From: Symbiotaphrina buchneri
Lineage: Eukaryota > Ascomycota > Symbiotaphrinales > Symbiotaphrinaceae
NCBI GenBank assembly: GCA_001599915.1
Contig: BCIG01000035.1
Coordinates: 85,590 to 149,589 of the forward strand
Length of the DNA stretch: 64,000 bases
Direction: 5' to 3'
A program made the translations under genes and the position numbers. Positions 60,493-64,000 of this stretch are shown here, one piece after another. The notes below the pieces were generated by a model that was given only the letters and a program-made list of their open reading frames with translations, ran no database searches and was not told the origin of the DNA. How positions within the stretch are numbered: position 1 is the stretch's first letter; each line of letters begins with the position of its first letter.

Positions 60493-60517
60493 GGTAAGGT
60501 ACGAATACTACCTTACC
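60493..60517. repeat. Inverted repeat of the TACCTTACC motif
   Basis: GGTAAGGTA (60493-60501) and TACCTTACC (60509-60517) are perfect complements around a 7-nt spacer. It lies in a cluster of further TACCTTA copies in either orientation up to about 61880. Confidence 0.75.
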
Positions 60518-62475
60518 GCACTTTAGCTGGACCTAAGTACCGGACTTACCTTACCCAGCTGAAGGATACACGCCTTACCTGTTCTACATGCACCGAATCA
60601 CCCTTCCCTTTGCAGATCCACTTACCTGAATGGGTCGTGCTTACCTTATGCTTCTTCTTAATTATTCTGCTTCTTCTGGTACCTCGGCCCCCTTCTAACT
60701 TGGCGAAAATCCATTTCTTAATCTGATATGGTCGAAGTGGATGAGGGATGCGCGCCCGAAACAAGCTTGATCGAAAGGGGGCGGGGGCGATGCACCGGGG
60801 GTTCTGCATGCAGTGCAAGGTGTCACTTTCTTACAAAGTCTGGGCGCAAGGTGGTGGTGCCATGTGAGACGTATTTGGCACATCTCACCGGTGACAGATG
60901 AGACTGCTTATGACATGGCCATGTTCATTCTTATGAAGGCTGTGGCCGTGTGCGCAATGTTTTTCAGCACACCTTTGCGGAAAAGAAAATAATATACGGA
61001 GTAGGTGGTACATACGCGTGTTCGCACCGTGCGTGACTTCGTTCGGTGTGGGTTCCAGTGCGCTTGGATCCCCGTCTTTCCGTGGACCCAGCCGGATGGA
61101 TGCTGGGATTCGCTTCCATGCTCTTTCTGTCAAAGGCTGCCGAGCGCAAACCCAACGCCAAGCAAGGTACCTTTACGTGCTACTTCAGTCGGCGAGGTAC
61201 CCTGCCTTCCCTGAGACTTTCTGTATAATCATAAAATTGTATTCTTGTTTAAATTGTTCGACCTGAATCCCCCATCCCTGGTCTTGCTCCGTCGGGCTGT
61301 CCCATCGCCTTGCATGCGTCTTGTGCTGGGCTCGTACCTGGATGATCGCTACTCTGTACTCAAGTCATGCTACCATACTACTACAGTACCTACCTTACCA
61401 TAAGGTACTTCGTACCTCAGGCGCCTAAATCATTTTCGGTTGCTGCTAAGGTAGGGCACCTTAAGTGCTGGCCCCAAGCCACCAGGGAGAGGGCCGCCCG
61501 TCCAGACAGGCCGCGCTACCTTACCTTACCCTTCCGCAGGTACAGCTTACACCAGGCCACTACTCCGTACGAAGAAGGTACAGAGAGGACCGTACCGGGT
61601 ACTTCGTGCGCCCTTGCCCTGACCCGTTCCCTGTAGGTACCTTGCCTTACACTCATTGCCTTACCTTAAGCTCTCAATCCCACGATTTAACGCAGCGACA
61701 AGCAACACGGCTCCCTCGCCCTCTTCGTCTCCCTTCTGATCGCCCGCTCAGACATTGCTGAAAAGGATTTTGGCTTTGGCACACCCACAGACACCCGTCA
61801 AAGCTTTCCGCCCTCTTTTTTCTCCTTTTAGCAGGGAGAGTACGGCGCGGGTGAGCAACCGGTGAGCAAAGTGGTAAGGTAAGCACCGAGAGTAGTGGCC
61901 GTGAAAGTCTGAGCTCCCAGCAGACACCACGCGGACATCCTCTTTCTGGCCGCCAACTTGCCTTAAATTTGTGTCATTGCGCCTTCGCTCAGTCCCACGC
62001 CTTTTCTGAGTGACCTTCCTCTCTAAACCGCCTTCATCTCCTGTCCCCGACGCTCTGACGAACGGGCGGTCGGAAGATCGATGCTGTGGGAGAGCAACGC
62101 GCGTGTTCCGGGAACGCTGCCACGAGCAGGCTAGGATCCGCCTTTTGTGCTGCTGCTGCTGGCACTTGGTCGCGCTCACGGACCCCCGTCTGCGCTCCCA
62201 CCTGCTGCCAGCCCGCCACGCCTCCGATACCCGATCTTGCGCTCCGTTTGGTTTGTGCTACCTAGCACCCGCTTCGGACAAGGGTTGTCGTTAAAAGAAG
62301 ACAAGAGACACAAAATCCCACCGCCGCATTTATTGTCATATTATTACTATTGCGGCCCGCATCCCACTTTCCCTCATTGTACCTAAACCTCCTTCCTTAC
62401 CGTCCGGCCCTGCTGCGAGTCATCGACACAAAATTTCTCCCTCACAAACAGTCAGATCAGCGATTGTTGTCGTCC

Positions 62476-62508
62476 ATGATCTCTGTCCCGCCAGATCTTG
62501 ATCCTTGA
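62476..62508 (+). promoter_or_regulatory. Candidate upstream ORF 1 in transcription factor leader
   Basis: ATG at 62476 followed by nine codons and TGA, about 340 nt before the main start. It can act only if transcription starts upstream, which is not shown. Confidence 0.35.
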
Positions 62509-62775
62509 TTCCGGAACTACGGCCGTCGGCATTGCAGCAGAGCTAGCTGCAATCTCGCGTCACCCCAATTTCCCTGCAGCTCCCCTTTTCCTCATTGATC
62601 TTGGTCCGATCTTGAGAGGCATTCCTGTCGTCCACCCTCAACACATCGGCCGGCTGCCGTAGGCACTTGTGACCTTTAATTCCTCCAGTCCGTTCCGTCA
62701 CTTAATAATAGGCGGGCTCCGTCCCTCCCACCACCTTTGGTCCGTTTCTCCGTCACGTCGTCATCAGGGTCTAGC

Positions 62776-62817
62776 ATGATCGCGCAGCATTCGCGGTCCA
62801 TTACGAGTCGTCGATAG
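62776..62817 (+). promoter_or_regulatory. Candidate upstream ORF 2 in transcription factor leader
   Basis: ATG at 62776, 13 codons (MIAQHSRSITSRR) and TAG at 62815, ending 34 nt before the main ATG. Its closeness makes an effect on re-initiation plausible if the leader includes it. Confidence 0.4.
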
Positions 62818-62851
62818 TTGTTGGAAGGGCGGAAAGTCGTTTTCAGTACAG

Positions 62852-64000
62852 ATGTACAGTGGAAGACCAGGCCAGCCAGGTCAAGATCCAACCCGAGAAC
62901 AGTGGGAGGCTCGATACTCGACGGAAGGTCAGGCCCAAAGTTCGCAGTACCCCGCTGGAGGCCAGTTTCCTCCCATCAGAGAATATCCAAGCCAGCCGCA
63001 ATTGCCCACGAGGGAACCGTCTGGCCAACATCCACCAGCCCACTATCCTCCTATTCAAGGCTACGGAGTACGTAACAATCCTCGCGCAGCCAGGACCCTC
63101 GACGACACGCCGTTGCTGACCAGGTCTCCGTGAACTAGGTCTCCGTGAACTAGGATCCCCGTGGACAACGTCCTAACTCTGTGGCGGACATGGCTGCCCT
63201 ACAGCCACCTCGACACGCTGACGTTTACCGTCTTCCTTCACCCCATACTCTTCCGTCCCCTCACGAAATGTTTCACCAAGGGGCCCCTCCAGAGGCTTAC
63301 CGGCCGCCGCCTCAAGTGAACTACAGCCAACCTCCAGCTCCTCGTCAGCGGACAGCAATAGCCTGTCGGTATTGCCGGAGGCGCAAGGTCGGTAGCGACC
63401 CCTAAGTTTCGAAGCCCCGCTTGCTAATCGACCACAGATCCGCTGCTCTGGGTTTGAATCTTCCGAGGACGGGCGATGCAGCAATTGCACGCGCTTTTCG
63501 CAAGAATGCATCTTCACACCGGTCTCATCGCAGACGCAAGCCTTTGCCCCTGCTCATACAGCCTATCCTCACCTCCGCGGCAATTCGAGTCTAGGACCTC
63601 AAGGGCGCAACCGCGGCCTTTTCCCCCAGCAGCAGCCCCCTCCAGTTATCTACGGCGCCCACGGTCAGCCGCTGGGCCCGGTTCCGCCGCAGCCTCAAGA
63701 TCCCTACCAGCAGCAGCCTCAGTACAGCCCTAGCTACCCCTATGATGACCGTCAGGCCGACTACTCTCGTAAACGTCCTGCGCATGAACCGCACACACCT
63801 GTCTTACCACCTCCGTTGCCCTCTGCAGCATCATCATCTGGGCGTCTGCCTCCTTCGGGCCGCCGAAGCTCCTCCGAAGCTTACCAATATCCCGATCCTC
63901 ATGCTTTGCAACCTGTCTCTCCCGCGAGCTCCGTCACATCATACCATTCGGGATACTCACAGGCACCCTACTTCACACCTACCAGTGCTGCTGCAGGTAT
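62852..64000 (+). CDS. Zn2Cys6 transcription factor, 5' part (3' end outside window)
   Basis: Three exons are visible (62852-63067, 63154-63387, 63438 to the window end), about 337 residues. The start is 'MYSGRPGQPGQDPTREQWEA', followed by a Pro/Gln-rich leader. The binuclear zinc cluster is Cys-X2-Cys-X6-Cys-X10-Cys-X2-Cys-X6-Cys at residues 143-174: 'ACRYCRRRK' ends exon 2, 'IRCSGFESSEDGRCSNC' and 'TRFSQEC' open exon 3. An intron within the cluster after the basic RRRK is common in fungi. After it comes a long Pro/Gln/Ser/Tyr-rich region ('PQPQDPYQQQPQYSPSYPYD', 'RLPPSGRRSSSEAYQYPDPH'), with no further domain before the window ends. It is a nuclear DNA-binding regulator; I cannot name the target pathway. 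Intron 1 carries a 15-nt tandem duplication at its acceptor; only the distal acceptor keeps the frame open. Confidence 0.88.
63124..63153 (+). repeat. 15-nt tandem duplication covering a splice acceptor
   Basis: Two identical copies of GTCTCCGTGAACTAG, each ending in a CTAG acceptor. Splicing from the GTACGT donor at 63068 to the second copy is in frame (GGA/GAT); splicing to the first meets the TAG inside the second copy. Confidence 0.85.

Larger units (their letters stand above)
54554..62851. other. 8.3-kb region without recognisable gene, TACCTTA-rich
   Basis: Between the DUF2461 gene and the Zn2Cys6 gene I find no frame with a family motif. Frames up to 228 codons exist (57597-58283 minus, 55772-56281 plus, 56909-57388 plus) but look random. 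The region contains a GGAGCA triplet run near 55705-55725, a perfect 30-nt hairpin at 56673-56702, and many TACCTTA/TAAGGTA motifs, densest at 60490-61700. Its last kilobase is CT-rich and is probably the promoter and long leader of the transcription factor. A lineage-specific gene or non-coding RNA may be hidden here. Confidence 0.5.

Overview
This is nuclear DNA from a filamentous ascomycete, most likely a eurotiomycete of the Aspergillus/Penicillium type. The genes are dense and lie on both strands. They are broken by many short introns (mostly 45-80 nt, GT-AG, with CTGAC/CTAAC-like branch points). The gene set (GNA1, Rax1-type RGS, a Zn2Cys6 regulator, a two-FAS1 secreted protein, a glutamate decarboxylase) is typical of Pezizomycotina. 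I see no transposon, CRISPR array, rRNA, convincing tRNA or secondary-metabolite cluster.

Layout. 0-5.7 kb: the end of a low-complexity protein, a small CNL1-like BLOC-1 subunit, and a secreted SGNH/GDSL hydrolase with 11 exons. 6-16 kb is a metabolic and signalling block. It holds an NCS1 (Fur-type) permease divergent from an FMN-dependent 2-hydroxyacid oxidase, then a histidine acid phosphatase, glucosamine-6-phosphate N-acetyltransferase and an RGS membrane protein. 19-33.7 kb is mostly housekeeping: ribosomal protein eL24, tRNA methyltransferase Trm44, an unknown Cys-rich protein, Ubc13, the SEA-complex protein Sea3/WDR59, a DJ-1 protein, a PaaI-like thioesterase and a BTB protein. 34.6-45.7 kb: glutamate decarboxylase, a FAS1 protein, Pop1 of RNase P/MRP, the proteasomal deubiquitinase Ubp6, and ARPC4 of Arp2/3. 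47-54.6 kb: a 930-residue Cys-rich plus RRM protein, the wybutosine enzyme Tyw3 and a DUF2461 protein. 54.6-62.8 kb has no recognisable gene and is rich in TACCTTA motifs and small hairpins. It leads into the 5' part of a Zn2Cys6 transcription factor that runs off the window.

The exon structures were built by hand. For every spliced gene the exon lengths sum to a whole number of codons and the joined protein reads through without a stop. There is no single operon-like system. Divergent pairs that may share promoters are permease/oxidase, eL24/TRM44, UBC13/SEA3, GAD/FAS1, UBP6/ARPC4 and TYW3/DUF2461. The most unusual signals are in splicing: a probable AT-AC intron and a 7-nt micro-exon in the SGNH hydrolase gene, a GC-AG intron in the oxidase gene, a first exon consisting only of the start codon in ARPC4, and a tandem duplication of the splice acceptor in the transcription factor gene.
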